From Erigeron canadensis (lineage: Eukaryota; Streptophyta; Magnoliopsida; Asterales; Asteraceae), in assembly GCF_010389155.1 (NCBI RefSeq), contig NC_057761.1, forward strand, positions 17,982,501-18,046,500: 64,000 bases of DNA, read 5' to 3'. The position numbers and the translations under genes were made by a program. Position 1 is the stretch's first letter. Every line of letters begins with the position of its first letter. The notes beneath the pieces are model-generated. The model was given only the letters and a program-made list of their open reading frames with translations. It was not told where the DNA came from and ran no database searches. Positions 44,471 through 55,784 of the stretch are shown here, piece after piece.

Positions 44471-45966
44471 TGATGATTATGGTGAGATCCAGCCAAGCAA
44501 AACCCTAATTATGATCGGAACCAAGGGTTCAAAGCGGGAAACGATCGGATCTTCAAAGAAACTAAGTCTGAAAAGATGGAACACAATAAGAATTAATATA
44601 GGTCGAATCCTATATTAGTTTATATACAGGTCGAACCCTATATATATATATATTCTAAACGAGCACAATAGGAATTTATATATATATATAAAGTCGAACC
44701 TAGAATCGGATCTTAGAAAGAAATCAAAGGTTAGATCGAAGCTTGAAAGGTAAGTACAATCGGATCTTGGAAACCCTAAACAGAAAGCTAGCCAAATTTA
44801 TGTTTAGAAGGAAAGACAGAGATCGTGTTAATATAGGTCGAATCCTATAAGATTATAATATATATGTCGGATCCTATCAGAAAGTCCTGATATATATGTC
44901 GGATCCTATCAGAAAGTATTAATATCTATAATGTCGGATCCTATCAGAAAGTGTTAATATATATATATGTTCGAACCGGTCCATCGGACTCTAAAGATCC
45001 CATAACACTATAAGTCGGATCCTATAATATCGGATCCTATAAGATCGGATTCTAAAGATTTGAAGATGAGGCTTAGCATTAATCAGATTTTATATATATA
45101 TATGTATATATGAAATCGGATCTTAAAGAAAAGAAAAGGATCGGAACTTGCCTGGCAAAAGAGGATCCGGCTAAGCCCTGGGATCGGGTGACACGTTCAA
45201 AAAAGAAGACTGAAACAATATATATATATGTGTCCGATCCTCCTCATATGAAACGGAACTAAGAAAGAGGAGAACTTGAGAGATCGGATCCTAGACAGAG
45301 ACTAAAGATCGGATCCTAAAGCTGTGCTCCTATCGGACCTTAATATATATACACACGTATATATAAAGCTGTGCTGTATATGTAACACGTATATATAAAA
45401 CGGATCCTAGTACATATACTCTAATCTGATCCTAAAGTCTAAGACTAGAAAAACTTTCTTACACTTTTTCTATATTAACATCAATTTAAATATAAACATA
45501 TTTAAATTGATAATTTATAAATTATATGACGAATGTTGATTGACAAAGAATAATTCTCTAATGTTTTATACCTCTTACCTTGGAATGTGGGCCGGCAGCC
45601 CAATATGGCCCATATACGAAGAGAACCCTAAGGTGATCGCCTATAAATACTCCTAATCATTAGCTGTCAATTCATTGATTCCATTCAATTCCATGCACAT
45701 TCTCTCATTCATACATACATTTAGAACATTCTTCGCAACCACAGAGAATAGCAGCAGTACATTCAATATTCATCATCAATCAATCATCATATAAAAATCA
45801 TATATCATTAATATCCTCATAGATCGATACGTCTCTATGTGAAAATCATCTTACACCTTAGATTCATCAAGAATTTATTAGGTTTGCACTCTTGTTTGAG
45901 GAGATCATGATGATTTTCTTGGTTAAACTCTTTTGTAATTGAGCTTTTCATTCTCATGCTCAAACA
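44471..45966 (+). repeat. Tat-like 3' LTR
   Basis: 1496 bp, same ends as the left LTR. In the stretches I compared, substitutions are sparse (about 1-2 in 100). It is shorter by one 'gtcggatcctatcagaaagt' unit and by shorter TA runs. TATA box at 45642-45649. Followed by the ATTCA duplication. Confidence 0.95.
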
Positions 45967-46186
45967 ATTCACAATAATGAATAAAATAGAAGAGAAACAT
46001 GATGTACCAATCGTTTGAAGAAAATAAAATGCAAGACAATAAGTAGATACGATCTAGATGGGTGCCCGTGAATCTTCAACGAATCCACCTAAGAAATAAT
46101 CTTGATTGGAGGAAAAAGAACCCTTGTAGAACAGCTCCTAGAAAGATTTTTGATGCCTGATTTTCGACCTAGGGTTTTCTATTTAT
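45967..46186 (-). repeat. Athila 3' LTR, segment 2
   Basis: Begins with the second ATTCA copy and continues Athila LTR sequence to CTATTTAT at 46186, where element III begins. Joined to segment 3 it gives CTATTTATACTCC, a minus-strand TATAAATAG box split by the insertion. Confidence 0.85.
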
Positions 46187-46468
46187 TGTAAAATAATGGA
46201 AATCGTTCGTGTTCGGGTGCGGAATTAAGGTAGGTAACAATGGTGGATGTGTGTGTGTTAGTGTGTGTATTGAGAGAGACAGAGGTATATGTGTGGAAAG
46301 CTTGGAAATATATTTTGCAATATGTGACTAAAAAGTTACAAAAGGTTAAGGCTTGAGGGGTATTTATACTCTAAGTAAATACATAAGCTCCCCCTCAACC
46401 TTATATTACATATACAATATTAACAAAGATAATGAAATACAACTAAGCGCTATTTTGAATTTCTAACA
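46187..46468 (-). repeat. Element III 3' LTR
   Basis: 282 bp, minus strand TGTTAGAAATTC..ATTTTACA. About six substitutions relative to the other LTR (near 46226, 46231-46233, 46288, 46308 and 46449). Confidence 0.95.
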
Positions 46469-46480
46469 TTCTCCCCCTTA
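46469..46480 (-). promoter_or_regulatory. Element III polypurine tract
   Basis: Minus strand TAAGGGGGAGAA directly before the LTR start TGTTAG. Confidence 0.85.
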
Positions 46481-46498
46481 GTGCTTGGTTGTCTTCTA

Positions 46499-49400
46499 TC
46501 AGTTCCTCATGTTCCTCCTCCTTCTTTTCTCAGCTCGTCTTTTCTTGTTCTTTTTTTTCTTGTAATCTTGAGCTGCTTTTGATGTAGATGGCTTATCTTT
46601 CATAGAATTCCAAAAAGCTCTTTTCTTGTAACTATTCCAAGAGTCATTCCAATACCTCTTAGGAATGAAATGCCAGTTAGCACCTTCTGGACGTTCATCG
46701 AGTAATCTGATATTATCTTGAAAGTTAACTAGTGGAATGTTATGAGGACCTCGTTCATGACTTGGATTCCAAAGAACCCATGAACCTGTCTCAGTATGAA
46801 TGATTCCTTCTCTTGGTCTAATAGTTCTGACAGCAATAAGATCTCTAACCCTTTGACGAACATCAATTGTTTCTTGAAATCTTCTTATGTGTCTTTCTCT
46901 TTGAATCTGGATGTGTTCATTTTCACTGGGATCAGGATTATGATGAATGGCTCTGAGGAAGAATAAACAATATTTCAGAGTGCCATCTGAATACTTGGGA
47001 AAATCAGATGCACGGATAAAGATTTTTCCTCTGAAGCTGTTAATGAAAACAAATCCATCCAATTCTTCTATTGGATCTCCAATCTGATAAGAATCCAACT
47101 CATAACCTCCTGCTCTCTGAATTGGTCTCGTGAGATTAATTCTTCTTGTTCTCCTTTCTAGACCAATCTGGAAATCATTGAACTCATAATATCTGATTAA
47201 AGCTTGAATGTGACTCTTCAGAGCTTCATAAGCAAGGAGTTGATCTGGAGTCTTTGTGATCAAATGAGCATACTGGTTGTAGAGAAAGAGGATGTCAGAG
47301 ATTGGTAAGTATTGGAAAGATTCTTCATGAATAGCATAAATGTGACTATCAGCTCTTTAAACTCTAAATAGGACAAGTCTTTGATTCTGATACTTGATAG
47401 GAGCAATCAATGTCAACACTCTTGTGATTGGACTCTGGAACTGATTATACCACTCTTCACTTCTTACTGTGCTTTCAGCATTCATCATTTCTAAGAATGC
47501 ATCCCTTTGATTTTGATGTCTGAAAAGAAAGAATGCTCTCAACCTATTCAAGGTCATGTTGAGTCTTTCCTCAGATGAGTAGTAAATCGGGAAGGCTCTT
47601 TCTTCAATGTATCTTGCCTTGCATACTAATTCTTCAGGTTTGACATTCAGATCCCATTTGAGCATAATTCTCATAAAAATATCCTTCATTGATTTGCCAG
47701 ATTTTGTCTCGAGTGATTCTTGGATGTCTAATGCCCATGCTAAGCTCTCTTGGAGTGTCAAGATTATTTGTATCACTTAGATCATAGACAATCTCTTCAA
47801 AGATATCTTTCTCAAATTGTTCTTGAGACATAGCAGGTCTTGGTGGAGCATCATTAGAATCATCCGAATCAGAATCACTGTCATCATCAGTCCTCTTCCC
47901 TGGTTGAAACGGATCAAGATCACTAGATTGATCAGAACTTGATGTAGTTGAGTAGTAGTGAGAGATATATTTAACAAGTGGAGGCAGATCATCTGAATCA
48001 GAATTATGAACTTGATGAGCTTGGGATGATGAAGGAATATCCACACTTTGACTTTGAACTTGATATCCTTCTATTACTTCTTGAACACTTGCTTCTTGTG
48101 TTGTATTATGACCTTCTCCACTATCTTGAGCATTATTCTCCCCCTCGGGTTGATCATCCGGATTTTGATCATCCCGACTCCTTAAGATAGTGGCCGGTCG
48201 ACATTGTTGTTCAAGCTCAGTTAATCTCTTTTGAATTGCTTCAGTTTCAGCCTTATGAGCATTATCAGTATCCAAGAAATGTTGATAAGAAAGAATTGAT
48301 TGACAGATGGCTTGCTTTGGTGGATTCAGATTAGGCTCTTCAGATCTTAATCTACGAAGTACTGCCATTATGAGAGTATCAGTGGATATACCACTTTCAT
48401 GAAGCCTATTAGCAGTATAGTCATTCAAATAACCACTGAGATCAGAGTCTGATGAAGACGAAGAACTTGAAGAAGAATCAGGAGAATCAGGATCAGGAAA
48501 TGATTGTTGAGTTGATGAAGTTGGAATTTCTAGGGGGGTTGATGATGAAATTGGAGATGATTGAGTAATCGGTGGTGTTGATATGATTGGTTGAGATGAC
48601 AAAGGAACAACAGTTGGAACAGCTGAAATATGAGTAGTAGGTGTAGAGATTGGAGTAACAACAGATGAGCCAATTCTAAGTGCACCACCAGTAAGCAATC
48701 TGCGTGGTGAAGAACTGGTTTGAGTCATTGGAAGTTTTCCGGTAATAGTATATCGGGAAGCACGTAAAACGCTTTCTTGTTCTTGTTTAATCCCTTCAAC
48801 CAGATGAGTCACAAGAGTACGAACAAGTGGAGATAATGTTACAACAGCTGGAGATTCAGAAATTGAAGTATCATAAGTAATAGAAGCTGACACATCACTA
48901 GTTCCAAGTGGTTCTACTGAGTGACCTGACGACATCATGACTGTCACAGGATTTCCTGTTGGTTCAAGAGTTTGAGCAACAGTTGATGATTCGGCTTCAC
49001 AACCAGAATCCTTTGAAAAGTGGACAAACATAACACCGGTGTCACTTAGATCAACCGTTAAACCCAAAGCACGAATAGCCGCAGCAACTGCTCGAGCTCG
49101 AGAGAGTTCAAACTGTCGTTGAGCCAATTCAGCTACACGGGTGCCTTCGTTCAAAGCTGGCATAACGTTAGCAATGGAAGGACTTCCAAACAATCCTTGA
49201 GAGGGCACTAAAGCTGAGCTCTCTATGTTTGTTCCGGCAGCATTACTTAGATGTGCAGATGGTATAACAATCGGTGTAAGTGTCCTAGGGGTACTCGACA
49301 GACGTGCAGAATCGAAAGTCAAGAGAGGGGCAGATGTCTCTTTATCTTCAACATCCACAGACTCTGAAGGAGACTGGGATGGAGTACGTGGATTTTGCCC

Positions 49401-49883
49401 ATGCAGAAATGAGACGTCAGTCTGTAGAGAGACTTCCGAATGGCTAGTGGAGGTTTGACCGTGCAAGAGTTGGGAGCTCTTGTCTTCTATCCTAGGTCGA
49501 ACCCGGCGAGTATATGTTGTTTGAACTAATGGAAGGCCAACGTTTTCTTTATGCCTTATACCTAGCCCGGACCTCTCATCCTCTCTAACATTTTCAACTC
49601 CTCCCTCATTTCCACCTTGTTCCTCCGGGATGTCCATTACATCATCAGCAAATTGATTGGCTTCATTATCAGATGAATCAATATCAGAATCAGCCACATC
49701 TTCTTTTTCAGCTCGGGAGAAACGATCATACTCAAAGCGAGATCTTTTGAATGTTTTCTTTTTGATATTAACAGGAATGGACTTCCTGCGGCCTTGAAAG
49801 TATGTCGGTGGAGGTGATAGGAAAACAGGTGTAGAAATTGTTGATGAAGGAATTTGAGTTGGAATTTGTTGTGATTGAGGCAT
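46499..49883 (-). pseudogene. Element III ORF2, about 1130 codons, nearly intact
   Basis: ATG at 49883; the frame is open upstream to about 49973 and is preceded by a TTTTTCTGAG stretch that could be a splice acceptor. Open for 749 codons, then a frame change near 47650-47700, continuing to a single TAA at 47357 and on to the natural stop at 46499. The first 550 residues are Ser/Thr/Pro-rich and acidic, with a basic patch (KKKTFKRSRFEYD) near the start. The C-terminal roughly 350 residues are globular: ELVCKARYIEERAFPIYY, RLRAFFLFRHQNQRDAFLEM, IFIRASDFPKYSDGTLKYC and GSWVLWNPSHERGPHN. It ends in a strongly basic tail (KKKKNKKRRAEKRRRRNMRN), which suggests nucleic-acid binding or nuclear import. 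I recognise no family and see no membrane segment. It occupies the env position of a Sirevirus. Confidence 0.75.
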
Positions 49884-49976
49884 TGTTGGGGGTTCTGGTG
49901 TTAGAATTTCTGGAAGTGGAGATGTTTGAATTGGTGAAGAATGTCTTTGTGGTGAAGGTGTTCTTGGTGATGGTAC

Positions 49977-52086
49977 TCAGAAAAATAATATTTGAATAGC
50001 AAATAACAAGGTTTACACAGACAATTTATATAAGATACAAGGAGGTTCACAAAGGCGATCAACTCAGTGTATCCTTTATAAATCATTTGTTATGAGAAAA
50101 TAAACACAGAATAGTTAAATACATATTTTCCATATATAAGTTTACAAAGAAGTTCACAAAGGCGATCAATTCTTTATGCTCTTATATACTTTGATATGTA
50201 TATAACTTTGAAAATAATATATAATCACATAAGTATGATATATTTGAGAATAATAAGGAAGTACACAAAGGCGTTCGATTCCTCATATACCAAAATATAT
50301 TACAATTATATGATCATACAAAACAGTTTGTCACACCACACAAGAATAAAAGTAAAAATAAAATGTTGAAAGAAAAAATTTCTAAGTATAAAATTCTGAA
50401 CGATTTAAATTTAGATCGTTCTGAGTAAATCTTAGTTAAAAAGAAATGAAACGATCTAAATTTAGATCGTTTTGAAAAATTTAAAGAAAGAATAATGAAG
50501 TATGGAAAACTGAAGTAAAAACGATCTGAAAGAGATCGTTTTAAACCTTTATTTGAGAAAAAGTTTTAAGTATGGAAAAAGAAAGTAAAACGATCTAAAA
50601 GAGATCGTTTTAAGTTTCTCATGTGAGAGAGAGAAAAAAAATGTTAAGTATGGGAAAGGAAAGGTAAAACGATCTAAAAGAGATCGTTTTAGGTTTTGTT
50701 AAAAACTTTTGAAGTGAAGGAAAAATGAAACGATCTAAATTAGATCGTTTTGGAAAAAAAAAAAAAAAATTGAGAAACACTTCACTTCTCTTTTCAAGAT
50801 TTTCCAACACTTAAAAAATATAAAGTGAAATCAAATTCATGATTTCTCTTTACATTAAAAAGTATCAGATTTGAGCGAACCGAATTCATAAGAATTCAGT
50901 TACCCATCAATCGAATTTCCAAACTTATTAACAAACCACACAGCGTACAGACCCAAGAACGATCCAAATTTAGATCGTTTTAGAATCAAAACAACTCTAA
51001 AATAGAATATTTTTGCCAAACACTTTTCAGTTAACCAAACATACATCAATATTCACATTCAATGGATCAAACTGCAACTTGAGCATGGCATAACATTCAT
51101 CCCTAGCCAAACTAACAATATCATTACGCAACATATCTGAACAGAAACGCATCAATCCATTTAAACATACTCTGATCAACTTTATTTTCAAGAACAGGGG
51201 GAAGGGTTTTTGAATTTTCAAAAACATCAAACAAAGCATTTAAACATGTAATAATCATTTACACCTATCCTGAACATGCTTCTAAATCACACAGTTAACA
51301 CAGAAGTACTAACAGAATCGAGAAATTCAAGAAAAATAAAAACAATGAAATCTACATTCAAACCGAGATAGTACCTGTGGATGTGATTGAAAGTTGATGA
51401 TGTTATAGAAAGAAATGATCACACAACGATTTGGAACAAGACCCTTAACTTCTTTTGATGATCAGCAACAAAAAGTTTTTATGAAGATTTTTAGTGAGAG
51501 AGTTAGTGATTTTACTGGTATACGTGAACAGATAAGAAAAGAAAAAAAATTGTTTTTCCCTCCTTAAGAAGAAAGAAAGAAAGAAAAAAAATGGGTCGGG
51601 TCAGGCTGGGTCGGTTATGGACTTGATTGATATTGGGCTTGACTTGTTTTTGGGCTTTTTCATTTATCAGATTTCTAAAGACTAGAATAAACAAACAAAA
51701 CAAAACAAACAAAAATATTTTTGTGAATTTTTTTTTAAATTTTCTATTTTTATATTTTGTTTTTCTAAAATAACAACGAGTTTCTAATCAAATAGTGCAA
51801 ATACACAAACTCCCCTTTGCTTCATGAATTATCCTTTCTCTCCCCCTCAAACATTGCATGATATAAAACATATTGCACGTAAGCATAGCATCAATGTTTG
51901 ACAGATAATGAATGAAATTAGAGAGATAGAGGATTTTTACATAACATGCAGAGGTAAGTTAGTATATTGGTAATTAGCACTTATTTGAGATAGTTTCTTT
52001 GATCAGAAACTCATTCCAGGATCATGTATTGAATGTCTTCCAAAGTGGAAATACGTAGCACAGACCTTTATTACCTACAAAAACAA
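49977..52086. other. Inter-ORF region of element III with palindrome cluster B
   Basis: No coding region. Palindromes of the form ACGATCTAAAT(T)TAGATCGTTTT or ACGATCTAAAAGAGATCGTTTT occur at about 50399-50422, 50450-50473, 50519-50543, 50588-50612, 50667-50690, 50728-50752 and 50958-50981. Near 50040-50285 a different direct repeat occurs: 'aaggaggttcacaaaggcg', 'agttcacaaaggcgatca' and 'agtacacaaaggcgttcg'. This is the expected leader of a subgenomic ORF2 transcript. Confidence 0.85.
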
Positions 52087-53895
52087 TTATGTTGTTTTTG
52101 GTACCCACTTTTGAATGGGTCCTTTTGGGTTAGAAAAATTGATCATGGTATTGTTTGAAGATTTGGGATTCTGTTTCTTTGGAGTTTTGACAGTGAACCA
52201 TCCATATTGATCCCTATAAATAGTTTTACCCTTAGATGTTTCTTTTGTGAGGAAAACTTGACTAGTTTTTGACATCTTGGATATTGGACTATTTTTAGAG
52301 ATAGTTTTAAGAGCAGAGGTTCTAGAAACAGATGAAACATGAACCTTAATGGTGTTTATTCCTTTGACAGTTGGTGTAAGCTGACTTTTGGGTGAGTAAA
52401 ATGAAGTTGGAGCAATCTTAGATTTAGATTCCTTCTTTGATTCAACTTTAGGCTTTTTGAAAGAAAGTTGTTTAACTCCTTTTTTAATTTTTGATTGACT
52501 TTTTGGTTGAGAACTAGTTTTGGTAATCATCTTTTCAATCAATGCTTTTGCTTTAACCTTAAAATTTTCAGGAATCTCAATTTTATGCTCTAAAGTCACT
52601 TTACTTTTGTCATTAGGTGTGATCACAGGGGTTTCAAAAGAAAGTACCTTTTTGACAGAAGCAAGACGTTTAGTCTTCAAAGCTTGAATTTTTTCTTCAA
52701 TCTTGGAAAATGATGATAGCATTGTTGTGGACATATCTTGAATTTCTTTAGAAGAGATGCAATCATCCTGTAATACTTTTGTAGAATTCTCACTCCCATT
52801 GGATGGAGTGGAACAATCATCAGAATTATGATTAATCATCATATCTTGAGTTTTCAGATGTTCAATGACCTTTTGTTGAGACTCAACCTTTTGTTTTAGG
52901 TTTTCAATTTCTTTTTCCAATATGGTAGTTGGAATATAAGCTCTGTGAGAAATTGATTTGGAAGACTCTTGTTGAGACTCATTTTGTTTCACTGAAATGT
53001 TGTCTATTTCTTCTAACTCATAAATTGATCTGTTATGAGTTTTCCTGTAAGAATCATTAAGAGCAACATAATCAATGTTTATTTGAGTTGGTTTTGGTCT
53101 TTCAACATCATCTGACTCAAAGTCATCCTCAGATGGTCTGATGAATTCTTGAATCATGCCAAGACGAAGAAATTTTTCATCATATAAAGCACCAAGATGT
53201 TCTTTTTGAATTTTCTCTAAATGCGTTGGATTCTCACAACCTAAACCAAAAAGAAGTTCTGATTTATCAATCTTTGATTTATTGTAATAAGCAGTGAAAT
53301 CTAAGAAAGGATTTTGTTCTATTTTGTAAATTTTCTCTTGGTAGAACAAAATGTTTGCTTTCAAATCCTCAACTTGTTTTTGAAGAGTTTCAATTTCGAC
53401 TCCTTTGAGAAAACAAGAACTGTTTAAGTCAGAAATCTGTCTTTCATGTTTTTCACAATTTGGTCTCATATCTTTCATTTTGTTTATGAGAAACTCAACA
53501 TCTGCTTGTCTTGCATTTGCTCTTATCCATTCATTGGTTTTCTCAAGCTGTAAGGTCCCAATGGTTTGCTTGAGTGAATGGACAGTCTTTTCAAGGTCTT
53601 GACATTTATTGGTTAGATGTGCATTAGGTGAAACAACTTGAGAATTGTTACTTGACAAATGCATTTCTTTCAAAGAGTCATAGTTAACTTTGAGAGCATC
53701 ATGAGTTATTGAGAGTTGAGAAAAAGCTTCGTTAAGTTTATCAAACTTTTGTTTAGCTATATTCAAATTTGTATTCAAAGTAAGATTTTGCATTGTCAAA
53801 GTATCAGCAGTTGTTTGAAGAGACAAGTAGTCAATTTGAGTAAAAACTTGTACCTTTCTTGATGAAATGTCTGAATTGATGTTGATTGTTGTCAT
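52087..53895 (-). CDS. Element III ORF1: intact 602-residue coiled-coil protein
   Basis: ATG at 53895, no internal stop. Residues about 20-130 and 150-200 are coiled coil (LNEAFSQLSITHDALKVNYD, TLQKQVEDLKANILFYQEKI). A further coiled coil lies near 315-345 (EKEIENLKQKVESQQKVIEH), followed by Lys/Ser-rich sequence. The C-terminus reads NPKGPIQKWVPKTT. That ending resembles the linker directly before the protease in copia I of this same window (SSEPIKKRWVHKNN). The ORF therefore looks like the coiled-coil spacer that follows the gag zinc knuckle in Sirevirus-like polyproteins, here standing alone with its own start and stop. No zinc knuckle is present. Possible role: self-assembly with a partner element's gag; this is inference. 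Confidence 0.8.
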   Translation of the reverse strand: MTTININSDISSRKVQVFTQIDYLSLQTTADTLTMQNLTLNTNLNIAKQKFDKLNEAFSQLSITHDALKVNYDSLKEMHLSSNNSQVVSPNAHLTNKCQDLEKTVHSLKQTIGTLQLEKTNEWIRANARQADVEFLINKMKDMRPNCEKHERQISDLNSSCFLKGVEIETLQKQVEDLKANILFYQEKIYKIEQNPFLDFTAYYNKSKIDKSELLFGLGCENPTHLEKIQKEHLGALYDEKFLRLGMIQEFIRPSEDDFESDDVERPKPTQINIDYVALNDSYRKTHNRSIYELEEIDNISVKQNESQQESSKSISHRAYIPTTILEKEIENLKQKVESQQKVIEHLKTQDMMINHNSDDCSTPSNGSENSTKVLQDDCISSKEIQDMSTTMLSSFSKIEEKIQALKTKRLASVKKVLSFETPVITPNDKSKVTLEHKIEIPENFKVKAKALIEKMITKTSSQPKSQSKIKKGVKQLSFKKPKVESKKESKSKIAPTSFYSPKSQLTPTVKGINTIKVHVSSVSRTSALKTISKNSPISKMSKTSQVFLTKETSKGKTIYRDQYGWFTVKTPKKQNPKSSNNTMINFSNPKGPIQKWVPKTT

Positions 53896-54898
53896 TTGAA
53901 ATAATTGAATTACAATTTAAAAAACTTGATTTAGAAAATGAAACTAGAAATTTAGATCGTTTTAGATTTTTTGAAAAAAATTTCTAAGTATTGAAAAGGA
54001 AACTGGGACGATCTAAATTAGATCGTTTTAGAAATTTAAAAAATTTCTTAAGTGATGAAGAAGAAAGACGAAAGAAGAAAGAAGATGGAAAATAAATGAA
54101 ATGTTTTAAAGGAGATCCTTTTAAGGAATTGTAAAGAAGAGTTAGAGCGATCTAAATTTAGATCGTTTTAACAATTTGGGTGAAAAATTTTCTAAGTATG
54201 AAAACTTTGAAAATTTGGGCAGAGTAACACAATGATTTGGAAATTTTTAGGCAAAACCAATCTCAAGAAGATCAGTTACCCAAGGAAGTATGTGATTCCC
54301 AATCACAACAACTTAAGAATCACGATCCACACACCACACAATTCACACAGAATTATATAAGCTAGAACGATCTAAATTAGATCGTTTTAACTTCAAAATG
54401 GTCCAAAAACTAGAACGATCTAAAAGAGATCATTTTAGTTCCTGCAACAGAGATCGTTTTGAGATACCTGCACATATAAACAGAACAGATAAAGCAAACG
54501 GTTTTTGATACAAAATTGATCAATTCTCACTCAGTTTTGAGAATTAGGATGTGATCTAAACATCAAAATGCTCAGAAAATGGTCACGCACAATCCTAAAA
54601 AGAAATTCCATATCTCAAATCAACTTAATTGTGAAAATCAAATTTTGATCAATTTTTTGAAAATTTTGATTTTACTCAAAACTTTGAATTTGATTCTGAA
54701 ACTTAACAGAATGTTTTGAAATATGATTTGGAAAGTATTAGTGAACAAAAACTTGAAAATTGAACAGAAATTGAATGTAAATTGTTGAAGAACAGAAATG
54801 GCGGTAAATGGTTCTTTGAACACGTAGAAGAAGAATTTGAACAAAATTCAATGAATCTGTATTGAATCTGTTCTGGATCGTCAACTGATTGTTGTTTT
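53896..54898. other. Leader region of element III with palindrome cluster A
   Basis: Noncoding between the primer-binding site and ORF1. Copies of the same palindrome at about 54007-54028, 54145-54169, 54365-54389 and 54413-54437, with half copies at 53947-53963 and 54449-54464 and a mutated one near 54105. A gag gene would normally sit here. Confidence 0.85.
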
Positions 54899-54910
54899 GC
54901 TCTGATACCA
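54899..54910 (-). promoter_or_regulatory. Element III primer-binding site
   Basis: Minus strand TGGTATCAGAGC, the exact 12-base match to the initiator methionine tRNA 3' end, two bases from the 5' LTR. Confidence 0.92.
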
Positions 54911-54912
54911 CA

Positions 54913-55194
54913 TGTAAAATAATGGAAATCGTTCGTGTTCGGGTGCGGAAGTAAGGTGAGTAACAATGGTGGATGTGTGTGTGTTAGTGTGTGTATTGAG
55001 AGAGACAGAGGTATATGTGTAGAAAGCTTGGAAATATATTTCGCAATATGTGACTAAAAAGTTACAAAAGGTTAAGGCTTGAGGGGTATTTATACTCTAA
55101 GTAAATACATAAGCTCCCCCTCAACCTTATATTACATATACAATATTAACAAAGATAATGAAATACAACTAAGCACTATTTTGAATTTCTAACA
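54913..55194 (-). repeat. Element III 5' LTR
   Basis: 282 bp, TG..CA. Contains on the minus strand GTATAAATAC at 55095-55086, a TATA box about 100 bp into the LTR, and the run 'agctccccctcaacc' upstream of it. Confidence 0.95.
55086..55095 (-). promoter_or_regulatory. TATA box of the element III 5' LTR
   Basis: GTATAAATAC on the minus strand, identical in both LTRs, followed by CCCTCAAGCC. It would drive transcription leftward through ORF1 and ORF2. Confidence 0.7.
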
Positions 55195-55199
55195 TTTAT

Positions 55200-55784
55200 A
55201 CTCCTCCAAAATCTGATGCAGAAACAAGGAAAGGTCTGTCCTCCCGTGCACCCACTGCGGCGCAGTGGGGTTGAGCCTTCCCTCACTGCGGCGCAGTGAG
55301 GTGATCTTGACTTTGATTTAATGGTGACTGCGGCGCAGTGGCTAAGCAAACTACCACTGCGGCGCAGTACGTTTCCACGGCCTCCTTTCTTCTTTACTTG
55401 ACTGCGGCGCAGTCAACTCCTAGCCATCCCCATTGCGGCGCAGTGGGGGTTTGTCCATTAATTTCTGTGGATAAGGACTGCGGCGCAGTGGGCATGGCAA
55501 CCTCCACTGCGGCGCAGTCACGAGCTTGTACATAACCAACTTATTTCGGTCTCGATTACTTGCTAAACTCTGTCGTCTCGTCCACTCAAATCAACTCTCA
55601 TCAACATAACGTACTTCCTGGCCAATAATCACCTGAAAATTTACCAAATGAACGCGTAACCTGTTTAGAGCCTGTAAACACTAACAAACACCATAAACGC
55701 GCCAAATGCATACAAAAAAGACTTAAAACATATAGTAAAATGGCCAATAATGATGTGGGTAATGGGTATAAATTAGTCACATCA
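55200..55784 (-). repeat. Athila 3' LTR, segment 3, with palindrome cluster I
   Basis: Continues the LTR from the split TATA box to its end at 'attagtcacatca' (minus strand start TGATGTGAC). It contains eight copies of CACTGCGGCGCAGTG or a one-sided variant between 55254 and 55512. Because the element reads leftward, these lie 55-315 bp upstream of the TATA box, in U3. The ORF at 55338-55535 is an artefact of this array. Confidence 0.88.

Larger units (their letters stand above)
32615..45966 (+). mobile_element. Complete Tat-like Ty3/gypsy retrotransposon with an antisense gene
   Basis: 13.35 kb with LTRs 32615-34161 and 44471-45966 (both TGATGATTAT..CTCAAACA) and an exact 5-bp duplication ATTCA (32610-32614 and 45967-45971). 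A primer-binding site follows the left LTR, and a TTGGGGGACT polypurine tract precedes the right LTR. gag and pol lie on the plus strand (34261-39943), pol with two RNase H domains as in the Tat lineage. A three-exon gene lies on the opposite strand between pol and the right LTR. gag-pol has in-frame stops, so the copy is not autonomous, but LTRs are close to identical apart from repeat-number changes. Confidence 0.95.
46187..55194 (-). mobile_element. Complete short-LTR copia-type element without RT or integrase (element III), carrying two long ORFs
   Basis: 9.0 kb with 282-bp LTRs at 46187-46468 and 54913-55194 that differ at about six positions, flanked by an exact TTTAT duplication (46182-46186 and 55195-55199). 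Initiator-Met primer-binding site at 54899-54910, polypurine tract at 46469-46480. Between them are ORF1 (53895-52087) and ORF2 (49883-46499), both on the minus strand, and two clusters of a 20-bp palindrome. There is no capsid, zinc knuckle, protease, integrase or reverse transcriptase. It is a non-autonomous element that retained, or is built from, Sirevirus-like accessory sequence. Few LTR differences mean a young insertion. Confidence 0.92.
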
